NCBI GenBank assembly: GCA_900539185.1
Contig: UQBG01000005.1
Coordinates: 62,001-126,000, forward strand
DNA length: 64,000 nucleotides
DNA from: an uncultured Clostridium sp.
Lineage (GTDB): Bacteria; Bacillota; Clostridia; Lachnospirales; Lachnospiraceae
Direction: 5' to 3'
This document shows, piece by piece, positions 52,476 through 61,558 of this stretch (positions are counted from its first letter, which is position 1; each line of letters begins with the position of its first letter). The notes under the pieces were generated by a model that saw nothing but the letters and a program-made list of their open reading frames with translations, was not told the DNA's origin and made no database searches. The translations under genes were made by a program, and so were the position numbers.

Positions 52476-53798
52476 TTACAGATATAAGACGGCGGATACA
52501 CAGAACCAGTTATCCTGGATATTAAATGTAATATCGCCATGGTAGCGCTCCACGATCGCACGGGCAGATTCCGTTCCGATACCGGTTCCCTGATGCTTTG
52601 TAGAAAGAAAATGAAGTCCATCCTTTCGAAAAGATCCCTCAAAGCGGTTATCCAGTGTTAAAACCAGTGAATTTTGATTGGCTAATGAGGTATTTAAACG
52701 CAGTTCCCGTTGTTCCTCCGGGAGTGTCATACATCCATCCAAAGCATTCTCTAAAAGGTTTCCGAATAATACAGACAGGTCAGTATCGGATATGGAAAGA
52801 GTCTCCGGAAGGAAAACGGAATACTGGAACCGGATATGATTTTCCTGAAACTGTTGGGCGTAGTAGCTGAGCAGTGCGTTTAAGGAAATATGCTTACAGT
52901 ACAGGACCGGTTTTGCAAGTGCGGTATCGGACTGATATTGATTGAGGTACGGCAGGAGCTGATCATAGGCTTCGTTCTGAACCAAAGAGGTAATCGTATT
53001 GATATGCTGGCGAAGATCATGGCGGCAACGACGGGTTTCCTCCATACGATCCGTAAGAGCCTCATACTGCAGGGTCTGGATCGCTAATAAGTGATTCTGG
53101 TTATTGAGTTCCAGATTCTTTTGGGACTCCTGAATCAGCATAACGATCACATAGTATACCAGAATTGCTCCCAGATTGATCAAAAAGGTAAATAGCGTGT
53201 TGACCGGATTCAGAGCCATCTCCATCGAAGACAGGGAAGTAAAGTAGAGGCTGTGATACCAGAACAGATAAAAGGTGGCAGGGATGATCCAGAGATATCG
53301 CCAGATCGGCTGCTGTGTTTGAAGAGAAATAGCGGGACTCAAATAGTTTTTCAAAAACAAAAGTAAAAACGGATAGATGATCAACAAGACAAGAACCGAC
53401 GTAAGGGAAAAACTCCAGCTATTACGATTATATGCATTTGCGGGAAACAGGATACCCTCGAGGCACTTTCCGGCCACAACAACAAAGTTAGCGATATTTG
53501 ATACCATGAGTAAAACGAATAAAAGCTTTCCGGGATGCTCCTTTACAGCCAGCAAAAAGAAAACACCATAGCTGACGGTGCTGCAAATAGAGAGCAGGGA
53601 GGCGGAAATTCCAAACGATAAGCTGTTGGCTATCGTAAAACCGATCTGCATCAGGGTAAGGATGATAACGAGCAGTCCGGTAACAGGCTTTGAAAAGCGA
53701 AAGGAATGACGAAAAGAGAATAAAGCCAGTAACAGATATGGAATAAAGCTGATAATAGCATATAGTATGATCTCAAATAAACGAAATGGTTCTGGCAA
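52476..53798 (-). CDS. AgrC/ComD-like sensor histidine kinase (GHKL)
   Basis: A 440-residue protein with six or seven N-terminal transmembrane helices (about residues 8-230), a coiled-coil and a phospho-acceptor His in RRCRHDLRQHINTI (about 260-275). The GHKL ATPase domain has LFGNLLENALDGC and STKHQGTGIGTESARAIVERYHG. Peptide-sensing AgrC-type kinases have this form. It starts at TTG 53798 with AGGAGG 7 nt upstream, 4 nt after the LytTR response regulator. No agrB/agrD-like signal genes were seen next to it. Confidence 0.92.
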   Translation of the reverse strand: MPEPFRLFEIILYAIISFIPYLLLALFSFRHSFRFSKPVTGLLVIILTLMQIGFTIANSLSFGISASLLSICSTVSYGVFFLLAVKEHPGKLLFVLLMVSNIANFVVVAGKCLEGILFPANAYNRNSWSFSLTSVLVLLIIYPFLLLFLKNYLSPAISLQTQQPIWRYLWIIPATFYLFWYHSLYFTSLSSMEMALNPVNTLFTFLINLGAILVYYVIVMLIQESQKNLELNNQNHLLAIQTLQYEALTDRMEETRRCRHDLRQHINTITSLVQNEAYDQLLPYLNQYQSDTALAKPVLYCKHISLNALLSYYAQQFQENHIRFQYSVFLPETLSISDTDLSVLFGNLLENALDGCMTLPEEQRELRLNTSLANQNSLVLTLDNRFEGSFRKDGLHFLSTKHQGTGIGTESARAIVERYHGDITFNIQDNWFCVSAVLYL

Positions 53799-53802
53799 GG
53801 GA

Positions 53803-54522
53803 CTACCTCCTCTGGCGTAAGTACTGCATCAGGAACTGGGAATAGCTGGTTTTTACTTCATTATAACGTCTTCGGCTGATAGGAATATATTCTCCGGTGA
53901 TCAGAGTGAATCCGTTTTCTTCCATCCGATCGATCATTTCCATGTTTGCTAACATGCCCTTGTTGCAGGCGATAAAGCAGGAAAAGGAAGCTAAGAGCTT
54001 CTGGCAGTCCCCATGTGACATCCGGATGCGTATGGTAGAACCGTCTTTCATATGCATCGTTTCATAATGCCCATAATAAGAGGTATATACGATGGAATGA
54101 ACCGGAATCCACTGTTCCTGAGGAAACTGGATAACTCGATTTCTCTCATAGGTTTCCAGATGAATGTGATTCAGAACCCGATCCAGATCGGGTTTGGTAT
54201 AGGGTTTCAAAAGATAATAATCAGCCTGAACAGAGTAGCTTTCTGCAGCAAACTCGTTGCAGGAGGTGATAAAAATCAGCTTGACGTCAGTATCTGTGGT
54301 ACGGATCCCTCTGGCAGTTTCGATGCCGTTCAGGTGGTTCATATAAATATCCAGAAAGATCAGATCATACTGACCGGAAGAAAAGTTTGCCAATAGTTCC
54401 TGACCATCGGTATAGGTATCCAACTGTGAGATTGGAAACCCAAGTGTTAAAAGACAGTCGGGCAGTAGTTGTTTTAAGTTGTCACGGTCGATCAACTGAT
54501 CATCTACGATTGCTATTCGCAT
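53803..54522 (-). CDS. LytTR-family response regulator
   Basis: A 239-residue protein. The N-terminal receiver domain has MRIAIVDDQ, phospho-acceptor Asp in LIFLDIYMN, FITSCNEFAAES and LLKPYTKPDLD. A C-terminal LytTR DNA-binding domain follows (about residues 135-235, MKDGSTIRIRMSHGDCQKLLASFSCF and YIPISRRRYNEVK). It partners the kinase 4 nt downstream. ATG 54522 is preceded by AAGGAAGGAG; an extended start at 54582 has none. Confidence 0.93.
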   Translation of the reverse strand: MRIAIVDDQLIDRDNLKQLLPDCLLTLGFPISQLDTYTDGQELLANFSSGQYDLIFLDIYMNHLNGIETARGIRTTDTDVKLIFITSCNEFAAESYSVQADYYLLKPYTKPDLDRVLNHIHLETYERNRVIQFPQEQWIPVHSIVYTSYYGHYETMHMKDGSTIRIRMSHGDCQKLLASFSCFIACNKGMLANMEMIDRMEENGFTLITGEYIPISRRRYNEVKTSYSQFLMQYLRQRR

Positions 54523-54553
54523 AAAGAACTCCTTCCTTAATATAACTATCCAT

Positions 54554-54582
54554 ATTATAGCGGAAAAAAGTGTAAATCTCAA
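54554..54582 (-). promoter_or_regulatory. Promoter of the LytTR two-component operon
   Basis: Minus strand: TTGAGA (54582-54577), 17 nt, TATAAT (54559-54554), about 30 nt before the start codon. Confidence 0.75.
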
Positions 54583-54691
54583 TTAAAAATTGGCTGGTTG
54601 CATATTTGGTTTTGAACGGAATTTGTGATATGATAATAGGAACTCCGAAACGATAGGTTGGAGACTGGAATGAAGGGATAAGGGAAGCAAT

Positions 54692-55360
54692 ATGGAACGA
54701 AACTGGGATCTGTCCGAGTGGACAGACGGAAGAAAATATAAATCTACAGATCTGGTAAAGGTGGGATGTAATGACTGCAGGGGGTGTTCCGCCTGCTGTC
54801 ATAATATGGGAGAATCGATTGTGCTGGATCCTATGGACATCTATCGGCTGACAACCGGCCTTCACCAGTCTATGGAAGAACTGTTGACACAGGCAGTAGA
54901 ACTGAATGTTGTAGATGGTGTGATTCTGCCGAATCTGAAGATGCAGGAGGCTACCGGTGGCTGCCTCTATCTGAATCCCGAGGGACGATGCAGGATCCAT
55001 GAACAACGTCCGGGAATCTGCCGGCTGTTTCCTTTGGGAAGACTTTATGAAGAACAGGGCTTTTCCTATATTCTGCAGGTTCATGAATGTAAGGCAAAGA
55101 ATAAAACAAAGGTAAAGATCCGGCAGTGGTTACAGATCGCGGATCTGAACCGGTATGAGTCCTATATCTGCGACTGGCATACATTGATAAAGAACTATCA
55201 GACGGAGGCAAAAAAAGGTCTGCTGCAGGGAGAAGCCCTAAAGAAGCAGAACCTTAAGCTGTTGCAGATATTTTATTTTAGCCCGTATGATGCATCGAGA
55301 GACTTCTATCCACAGTATCAGGAAAGAAGACAGATGTGCTCTAAGGCTTTAAGCGATTGA
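54692..55360 (+). CDS. YkgJ-family cysteine-cluster protein
   Basis: A 222-residue protein with the CxxCxxCC-type zinc/iron-chelating cluster: GCNDCRGCSACC (residues about 26-37), GGCLYLNPEGRCRIHEQRPGICRLFPLG in the second part, and a further Cys in HECKAK. Function unknown; members are predicted Fe-S or zinc proteins. Monocistronic. The 3' end overlaps a possible small convergent frame. Confidence 0.88.
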   Translation: MERNWDLSEWTDGRKYKSTDLVKVGCNDCRGCSACCHNMGESIVLDPMDIYRLTTGLHQSMEELLTQAVELNVVDGVILPNLKMQEATGGCLYLNPEGRCRIHEQRPGICRLFPLGRLYEEQGFSYILQVHECKAKNKTKVKIRQWLQIADLNRYESYICDWHTLIKNYQTEAKKGLLQGEALKKQNLKLLQIFYFSPYDASRDFYPQYQERRQMCSKALSD

Positions 55361-55496
55361 TGGAATCAGATAGTACATGGATGGACGCTCGCATCTTATT
55401 TGATAAGGTCAGGGTGTTCTCTGCGGTTTCGTGTGCCTGCTGCGTAGCAAATAAAATCCAGGCAATAATGGTCGGGAGCAGGATAAAGGCTGCCAA
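55341..55496 (-). CDS. Possible small membrane protein or gene remnant
   Basis: An open frame on the minus strand reading LLAAFILLPTIIAWILFATQ, then AHETAENTLTLSNKMRASIH and VLSDSINRLKP before the stop. It looks like one membrane helix plus an amphipathic helix, i.e. protein-like. The only plausible start is TTG 55496 and there is no SD, so it may be a decayed gene. It shares about 20 bp with the end of the YkgJ-like gene. Otherwise the 55361-55661 interval shows nothing beyond A/T-rich promoter-like sequence. Confidence 0.3.
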   Translation of the reverse strand: MAAFILLPTIIAWILFATQQAHETAENTLTLSNKMRASIHVLSDSINRLKP

Positions 55497-55661
55497 CAGA
55501 GGATAATAGGATATAGAATGTATTATATTTAATTTTAATAGAAATACCGGTAAAAATCAACAGATATAGAAGAAAACTGGGACAGGTTGCGAAGGAAAAG
55601 GAAAATGTGGTATAAGAGAAGTAAAAAGTTTGAAATGGGTGGAAAAGGAGAGGAGTTATAT

Positions 55662-57068
55662 ATGAACTGGAAGGAATTGTATCATTTAAACCGAAAGCAG
55701 GTCTTTGTATTTATTACGGTATTAACTATGATGATTACGATGGCGGTATGTCAGTGCAGGGGAGGCCTGGTTTATTCTGCATCCGATGCGGATATGGCAA
55801 TCAACACGACCTTTGGAGAAAATATGGAAACCTATGCGGGAATCTTTTCAACGGCGGTTACAGCTTCAGTTAATCCGACGGCAACACTGGCGGTATTGGC
55901 AGTGGTTGGAATGACAGAGAATGCAGCCGTGTATTTTCCGGAGGTGCAGTGGATCAATCATGTAGCGGATACCCTGAATACCATGCCATTTGTTCGAACC
56001 ATATCGGAGCTGCCGATTGCAAATCCATGGGCAGCCGGAATTTTAGTGGTTGTGGCGATTACGATGTATGTGATTCATTCTACATCTGCATCAAAGATGT
56101 TTTCAAAGGCGACGATCGATAATATTGAGCAATGGGGCGGTATGATCGTGACGGTGGCACTGTCGTTGCTTCCTTTGGCAACAACACAGGTGGTGGCAGC
56201 AGAAGCGAATATACGGTATGTATCGGCAGGCACCTATGTCGTCTCTCTCATTCTGTCGATTCTGTCGGCGATCTTTACGGCAGTCGTATATATATGCATC
56301 TACGGCTGTATGGATGCGATTGAGCTGTTGGCAGCGGTTGTTCCGATTAAGGGGATGAATGCGATTGTCCAGATCTTAAAGAGTATCCTGCATATGATAC
56401 TGGTGCTGCTACAGTTCTTTAGCCCGGTATTAAGTGTGATTGTGAGTCTGATTCTGATGGTAACGGGTATCCTGTTATTCCGGAAGCTGTCTACGCTGAG
56501 TACATATTATACCTATATTTATGTAAAACCGTTATGGAAGGCACTATGGCATAAGGATGACCTGGTACCGCTGGTACATCGAAAGTTCCCAAGGAGGGGG
56601 CATAAGCGATATCCGGCTGTAGAACTGGCAGTTCCGGTATTTTCCATGAATCGGATCGGAAAGATAAAGAAGCGTGAGCTGGTATGGCTGATACGGAAGG
56701 ATCATACGCCATATCTGGTTTATATGAAACGGCTGCATAAGGTACAGGAGATACCGCTGTCAGAGGTCAATCTTCACGGAGACACCTTATATCTGCAGAA
56801 GACATTTCGTTTTACGAGGATATTGACTGAGGATAAACAGGTTGAATTGATCATTAGTAATGAGTACAGTAATCAGTGGCAAAGAATGTTGGAATGGCTG
56901 CAGCTTTCAGACTTCCGGGTAGTTGAGGAACGGAGAAAGCAGGAGAAAGAAACTGTACGGTCCCGAAAGGAAGCACTTCGCAGACAGAAACGGGAGGAAC
57001 AGGAGAAGAAGTGGAAAGAACAAATGGAACGGCTGACGGGATCAAAGGAAACGATGGCTCATGAATAG
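55662..57068 (+). CDS. Multi-spanning membrane protein of unknown function (partner of nuclease-like gene)
   Basis: A 468-residue protein. A first helix (about residues 12-30), a soluble loop and about five more helices run to residue 300, with small-residue-rich sequences (GIFSTAVTASVNPTATLAVLAVVG). A cytoplasmic part (about 300-468) contains a compact beta-rich region and ends in a strongly charged coiled coil (RRKQEKETVRSRKEALRRQK). ATG 55662 has AGGAGAGGAG upstream. The sce7726-like gene follows after 12 nt. I do not recognise the family. Confidence 0.75.
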   Translation: MNWKELYHLNRKQVFVFITVLTMMITMAVCQCRGGLVYSASDADMAINTTFGENMETYAGIFSTAVTASVNPTATLAVLAVVGMTENAAVYFPEVQWINHVADTLNTMPFVRTISELPIANPWAAGILVVVAITMYVIHSTSASKMFSKATIDNIEQWGGMIVTVALSLLPLATTQVVAAEANIRYVSAGTYVVSLILSILSAIFTAVVYICIYGCMDAIELLAAVVPIKGMNAIVQILKSILHMILVLLQFFSPVLSVIVSLILMVTGILLFRKLSTLSTYYTYIYVKPLWKALWHKDDLVPLVHRKFPRRGHKRYPAVELAVPVFSMNRIGKIKKRELVWLIRKDHTPYLVYMKRLHKVQEIPLSEVNLHGDTLYLQKTFRFTRILTEDKQVELIISNEYSNQWQRMLEWLQLSDFRVVEERRKQEKETVRSRKEALRRQKREEQEKKWKEQMERLTGSKETMAHE

Positions 57069-57080
57069 GGAGTGACATAC

Positions 57081-57668
57081 GTGTTATATGATAAGGATAT
57101 CCGGGAGGGACTGTTTGACTTTCTGGATGAGACATATGGAAAGAACCGGATTCTGGAGGAAAAGCGGATCGGAAGATCGCGGGCAGATGTGGTTATGGTG
57201 ACACTGACAGCGATCTACGGAATCGAAATCAAGAGTGATGCAGATACCTATACCCGGCTGGAGCGTCAGATCCGGGATTATGACCGGTTTTACGACTATA
57301 ACTATGTGGTCGCAGGCAGTCGGCATGCTATGCATATCGAGGAGCATGTGCCGGAAAGCTGGGGGATCATTACGGTAGATGAGATAGACGGACAGGCGGA
57401 TTTTTATATTCTGCGAAGACCGACAGAGAACCCGAAGCTTCAGTGGAAACGAAAGCTGAGTCTTCTCTGGCGGCCGGAGCTGGCACATATACAGAAATTA
57501 AACCATATGCATCTGTATAAGCAAAAGAGTAAGGAGTTTGTAATCGGGAAAATTCTGGAAAAGGTTCCGTTGGAAATACTGGGAATACAGATGTGTGAAG
57601 AACTATTCCAGAGAGATTATAATATGATCGGTGATATCATAAAGGAGTATCGGAAAAATAGAAAGTGA
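57081..57668 (+). CDS. sce7726-family PD-(D/E)XK nuclease-like protein
   Basis: A 195-residue protein. The core RADVVMVTLTAIYGIEIKSDADTYTRL has the nuclease-fold pattern D-x(n)-ExK (Asp, then EIK), followed by RQIRDYDRFYDYNYVVAG, which is characteristic of the sce7726 family. The rest is a helical C-terminal domain. GTG 57081 is chosen because AGGGAG lies 8 nt upstream; GTG 57072 is an alternative. Tightly linked to the membrane protein upstream. No methyltransferase or defence gene is adjacent. Confidence 0.8.
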   Translation: MLYDKDIREGLFDFLDETYGKNRILEEKRIGRSRADVVMVTLTAIYGIEIKSDADTYTRLERQIRDYDRFYDYNYVVAGSRHAMHIEEHVPESWGIITVDEIDGQADFYILRRPTENPKLQWKRKLSLLWRPELAHIQKLNHMHLYKQKSKEFVIGKILEKVPLEILGIQMCEELFQRDYNMIGDIIKEYRKNRK

Positions 57669-57697
57669 GAAATAATTTGCATATTTATTATACTCTA

Positions 57698-58330
57698 TCA
57701 AAACCGATGTGGCCGATACTTTCTATGATTTACCAGATAAATGAGCAATACGATGCCTGCAATGAGCAGACAGCCCACAGCCCAACTCCCCGCCATGCAA
57801 AGTGCCAAGTTCGTTGGCAGAATCTCTACCAGCTTTTCATCATACGCCAAAAACTCCTGATACTGACTGTTTATCACAAAGTGATGCAGAGCCGGCAGCC
57901 CTGCCACCACGCCTGCTAAAAGAATCTGAATACCCACGGTCAACAGCCCTCCCAGCTTTAGGCATTCATACCACCTTTGATTTCTCAAGATCATGATTCC
58001 CGCTACGATCAGCAGCAGTCCCAGTCCACAGATCCACTCACAACATACATACATGCTGTGTAATCGTTCCAGCTTTGCGTCCAGATCCGGACTCGATTCA
58101 TATGTTGACAATCCCCGAATCTCTGCATTTCCCATGATCTGCTGCACCAGTCCATCATAGTTTAGATCTGCTTCAAAGATCGTCATTCCACTGAGTTGCT
58201 CCATATTCTGGCGTGTATATAAATAGCTATAGAATTCCTTTCTTGGTATAAGAACCAATACCATGGCAGTCAGAATCGAGCACATCAGTGCAAGTCCCAC
58301 CAGCCATTTTAAATATACTATCCGTTTCAT
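57698..58330 (-). CDS. TIGR01906/DUF1461-like integral membrane protein
   Basis: A 210-residue protein with a helix at about residues 9-29, an extracellular loop with FYSYLYTRQNMEQLSG (about 33-48) and three more helices. This topology and the tyrosine-rich loop match the TIGR01906 family, found in many Firmicutes, function unknown. Its ATG overlaps the DHH phosphoesterase stop as ATGA (58327-58330), so translation is coupled. Confidence 0.75.
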   Translation of the reverse strand: MKRIVYLKWLVGLALMCSILTAMVLVLIPRKEFYSYLYTRQNMEQLSGMTIFEADLNYDGLVQQIMGNAEIRGLSTYESSPDLDAKLERLHSMYVCCEWICGLGLLLIVAGIMILRNQRWYECLKLGGLLTVGIQILLAGVVAGLPALHHFVINSQYQEFLAYDEKLVEILPTNLALCMAGSWAVGCLLIAGIVLLIYLVNHRKYRPHRF

Positions 58331-59310
58331 TCGTGCTTTTCCTGCTCCTGTTTCCGACACTCCGTCACAAATCGCCGCTCGATCTCATCATCATACAAAT
58401 ATCCCAGTTTCTTCACCTGTTCAGCTGGTACAAACCCACCTGCCATAGCGGCATGACCGCCGCCACTGCCGATTCCATCCAGTGCCTTTGCGATGATCTG
58501 TCCCGCATTCAGATAACTCAGTTCACTTCTTACAGAAAACTTCAGACCATCCTCCCGGTTTGCATAGACAACAGCAAACTCTACTACATCCAGATCCAGA
58601 ATAAAGTCTGCCACCATCGCTACTAATGCATCCGGACAATCAAACGGGATCTCTGCAAATCCGATATTATCATAAATCTTTATATTCTGTATCGCTGCAC
58701 CGTATGCCCGCAAATCCTTCAGTTCCATGGTGCTCTTACTCATAGCAGCCAGCTTATCCTGATCCACATATGGATAGAGATAGGCAAACATATCTATATC
58801 CAGTGATGTAATCCCTCGCGTTAAATTATCCGTATCGATCCGGATTCCATAAACCAGAGCAGTCGCAGTATTTTCATCTAACGGCGTCTGACTTTCCCTA
58901 AAATAATCTGCAATCAGAGTTGCACAGGCACCTACAATCCGGATATCCTTATACTGATATTCACACGGAACAAAGGTCGGATGATGGTCGATACATGCCA
59001 CTTCGTTTCCGATAAAATCTGTTATATTCGCATTATACTTCTGTGCATCTACCGTTACTATGTAGTCAGTTTCCTTCATATCGGGAATATCTGCGATATT
59101 ATAAATCTCAAACTGGAACACCTCCAGCATCCGTTTCGTACTCAGTTTCTCTATGGTGCCATCATAGCAGAGCGTTGACTCTACCCCGTGATACCGTAAA
59201 AAGACCTGTAGCCCAAGTGCACTGGCCATAGCATCCGGATCCGGGTAATTATGTGTCTGAATATATACCTTATGTCCCTTTAACAGATCAACTAGCCTCT
59301 TCCAATCCAT
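58327..59310 (-). CDS. DHH-family phosphoesterase (NrnA-like)
   Basis: A 327-residue protein with THNYPDPDAMASALGL (residues about 19-34, metal site), TVDAQ, the DHH motif in CIDHHPTFVPC and the DHHA1 motif GSGGGHAAMAGG near the C-terminus. This group includes nano-RNases and pAp or cyclic-dinucleotide phosphodiesterases; the exact substrate cannot be told. Followed, with 4-nt overlap, by the TIGR01906-like gene. Confidence 0.9.
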   Translation of the reverse strand: MDWKRLVDLLKGHKVYIQTHNYPDPDAMASALGLQVFLRYHGVESTLCYDGTIEKLSTKRMLEVFQFEIYNIADIPDMKETDYIVTVDAQKYNANITDFIGNEVACIDHHPTFVPCEYQYKDIRIVGACATLIADYFRESQTPLDENTATALVYGIRIDTDNLTRGITSLDIDMFAYLYPYVDQDKLAAMSKSTMELKDLRAYGAAIQNIKIYDNIGFAEIPFDCPDALVAMVADFILDLDVVEFAVVYANREDGLKFSVRSELSYLNAGQIIAKALDGIGSGGGHAAMAGGFVPAEQVKKLGYLYDDEIERRFVTECRKQEQEKHE

Positions 59311-59454
59311 GGATTCATCCTCTTCTATCTCTTCTCTTCGTTCTGGTTATACCTTTATCGCTGCTCAGATTCTTATAGCAGCAATTCTTTTTCTATCATA
59401 CATGCAAGACACTAAAAAATGCAAGCTGTTTACGATATTTTTTCAAATTCTACA

Positions 59455-59483
59455 TTGACAAATCTGCAATCTTTCGTTATACT
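59455..59483 (+). promoter_or_regulatory. Promoter of tRNA-Leu(AAG)
   Basis: TTGACA (59455-59460), 17 nt, TATACT (59478-59483), 26 nt before the tRNA. Confidence 0.85.
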
Positions 59484-59509
59484 GAATGAGTTGTGTGAAC
59501 AACGCAAAT

Positions 59510-59593
59510 GCGGAAGTGTCGGAACTGGCAGACGAGCAAGACTAAGGATCTTGTGGCAGCAATGTCGTGTGGGTTCAAGTCCCATCTTCCGCA
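59510..59593 (+). tRNA. tRNA-Leu (anticodon AAG)
   Basis: Class II tRNA. Acceptor GCGGAAG (59510-59516) pairs with CTTCCGC (59586-59592), discriminator A. The anticodon stem CAAGA/TCTTG encloses loop CTAAGGA, so the anticodon is AAG, reading CUU and, if A34 is edited to inosine, CUC and CUA. A long variable arm and T-arm GTGGGTTCAAGTCCCAT follow. CCA is not encoded. The 3' end is followed by eight T that double as terminator and as codons of the adjoining gene remnant. Confidence 0.93.
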
Positions 59594-60303
59594 TTTTTTT
59601 TACATTGGAAGAAGCAAATAAAATGGATTTAATTCCGTTTTTAGAAATTGATTTGCTCAATTTACAAAACTCACAAATTTTGCAGTTGCAAAAATTTTCA
59701 AAAGAAAAATTTGATAAAACTGACATATTTAGCACTGCTGAAGAATTAAAATATTCATCACTAATAAAAAGTGCCATTCAAAATGAAATTGATAATCCAT
59801 CGCCGGAGTTTGTTAAATATATTGTGACAGGTATTTATGACGGAAAAAAGAATCAAGCTATATTAGATAAATTTACTCCTATAGTAAAAAAATCTTTTTC
59901 TGCACTAATAAATGACAAGGTTAACCAAAAACTTTCGTCTGCGTTGGATAATACAATTGAATCGGAGATTGCAAGCTCATCAGAATCCGTTATTCCTGAA
60001 TCTAATGATTCTAAAATCGTAACAACAGAAGAAGAAATCGAATCATTTTATATTATCAGAGGCCTGCTTGCTGAGGTATGCAGTATTGAAGATATTGTAT
60101 ACAGAGATACCGAAAGCTATTTTGGTATTCTTTATAAAGACAACAATAGAAAACCTATATGCAGAATTAATTGTGACACGAAGAACAAGCAAATATTAAT
60201 TCCTGATGAGAATAAAAAGTTTGAAAGATTTTATATTAGTTCATTAAACGATTTATATAAGTATAAGACCAAGCTAATAGACGTTGTAAAAAGGTACTTA
60301 TAA
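59590..60303 (+). pseudogene. 5'-truncated restriction-endonuclease-like gene joined to tRNA-Leu
   Basis: The frame reads RIFFTLEEANKMDLIPFLEI from the last bases of the tRNA onwards, without a start codon, and ends at 60303. This matches the middle-to-C-terminal part of the HsdR_N-type restriction endonucleases of roughly 350 residues (recalled pattern FYTDLEEPNKMDEKPFLEIDL, then YRDTESYFGILYKDNNRKPICR). The N-terminal nuclease half is missing. An ATG at 59623 could express a 226-residue fragment. Base use is clearly more A/T-rich than neighbours. It indicates an integration or deletion event with one end at the tRNA 3' terminus. Confidence 0.75.
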
Positions 60304-60326
60304 AATCTGATTATCAAATAAAACAT

Positions 60327-60356
60327 AAAAAAGGGGCTGTAATAAGCCCCCTTTTT
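60327..60356. terminator. Bidirectional intrinsic terminator
   Basis: GGGGCT (60333-60338) pairs with AGCCCC (60345-60350), flanked by A and T tracts, between the remnant and the AICARFT gene. Confidence 0.85.
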
Positions 60357-60365
60357 ACGTTTGGA

Positions 60366-61544
60366 TTAGTGGTGGAATAAACGGATACCGGTGAATGCCA
60401 TTACCATATCATACTTATCACAGCATTCGATTACCAGATCATCACGAACAGAACCACCCGGCTGAGCGATATACTTTACACCACTCTTGTGTGCACGCTC
60501 AATATTATCGGAGAATGGGAAGAATGCATCGGAGCCGAGAGTAACATTTGTATTACCATCCAGCCATGCACGCTTTTCTTCTCTGGAGAAAACCTCCGGC
60601 TTTACCTTGAAGCGTTTCTGCCACTCGCCTTCTCGCAGGACATCCTCGTATTCGTCACCGATGTAGACATCGATGGCATTATCACGATCGGCACGTCCCA
60701 GTCCATCTACGAACTGCAGGTTCATAACCTGTGGAGCCTGACGCAGATACCAGTTGTCAGCCTTCTGACCGGCCAGTCTGGTGCAGTGGATTCTGGACTG
60801 CTGACCGGCACCGATACCGATGGCCTGTCCATCCTTTACATAGCATACAGAGTTTGACTGTGTATACTTCAGGGTGATCAGTGCAATCTTGATATCAATC
60901 AGTGCAGCTTCCGGAATCTCCTTATTCTTTGTTACGATATTGGATAACAGATCGGCATCAATATGCAGTTCATTTCTTCCCTGCTCAAAGGTGATGCCAT
61001 ATACCTGCTTGCGTTCAATCGCAGCCGGAACATAGGAAGGATCAATCTGGATAATATTGTAATTGCCCTTCTTCTTGGCCATCAGCAGTTCCATAGCCTC
61101 TTCGGTGTAACCCGGAGCGATGACACCATCGGATACCTCACGCTTGATCAGGCGGGCCGTGTCCGCATCGCAGACGTCAGACAGAGCGATAAAGTCACCA
61201 AAGGATGACATACGATCTGCACCTCTGGCTCTGGCGTAGGCACATGCCAGTGGAGAAAGCTCACCCAGATCATCTACCCAGTAGATCTTAGCAAGAGTGT
61301 CGCTTAATGGAAGTCCAACAGCAGCACCGGCCGGGGATACATGCTTGAAAGAAGTAGCAGCAGGAAGACCGGTTGCCTCTTTCAATTCCTTTACTAACTG
61401 CCAGCCGTTGAAGGCATCCAGGAAGTTAATATAGCCGGGTTTGCCGTTTAATACAGTTACAGGCAGATCACTGCCGTCTTCCATATAAATTCTGGAAGGC
61501 TTCTGATTCGGGTTACAACCATACTTTAATTGAATTTCATTCAT
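60366..61544 (-). CDS. Phosphoribosylaminoimidazolecarboxamide (AICAR) formyltransferase, stand-alone
   Basis: A 392-residue protein equivalent to the C-terminal domain of PurH (AICAR transformylase), without the IMP cyclohydrolase domain. It has KYGCNPNQKPSRIY at the N-terminus, the SFKHVSPAGAAVG catalytic lysine-histidine motif, VCYVKDGQAIGIGAGQQSRIHCTRLAG, DAFFPFSDNIERAHKSGV and the C-terminal YIAQPGGSVRD. The missing cyclohydrolase is supplied by the gene just upstream (14-nt gap). Together they perform the last two steps of IMP synthesis, under the ZTP riboswitch. Confidence 0.93.
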   Translation of the reverse strand: MNEIQLKYGCNPNQKPSRIYMEDGSDLPVTVLNGKPGYINFLDAFNGWQLVKELKEATGLPAATSFKHVSPAGAAVGLPLSDTLAKIYWVDDLGELSPLACAYARARGADRMSSFGDFIALSDVCDADTARLIKREVSDGVIAPGYTEEAMELLMAKKKGNYNIIQIDPSYVPAAIERKQVYGITFEQGRNELHIDADLLSNIVTKNKEIPEAALIDIKIALITLKYTQSNSVCYVKDGQAIGIGAGQQSRIHCTRLAGQKADNWYLRQAPQVMNLQFVDGLGRADRDNAIDVYIGDEYEDVLREGEWQKRFKVKPEVFSREEKRAWLDGNTNVTLGSDAFFPFSDNIERAHKSGVKYIAQPGGSVRDDLVIECCDKYDMVMAFTGIRLFHH

Positions 61545-61558
61545 GACAGATAACTCCT

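Noticed and set aside
59419..59622. In-frame N-terminal extension of the restriction-like fragment through the tRNA-Leu gene
   Set aside because: It translates the tRNA promoter and the tRNA itself; similarity to the enzyme family begins only at the tRNA 3' end.
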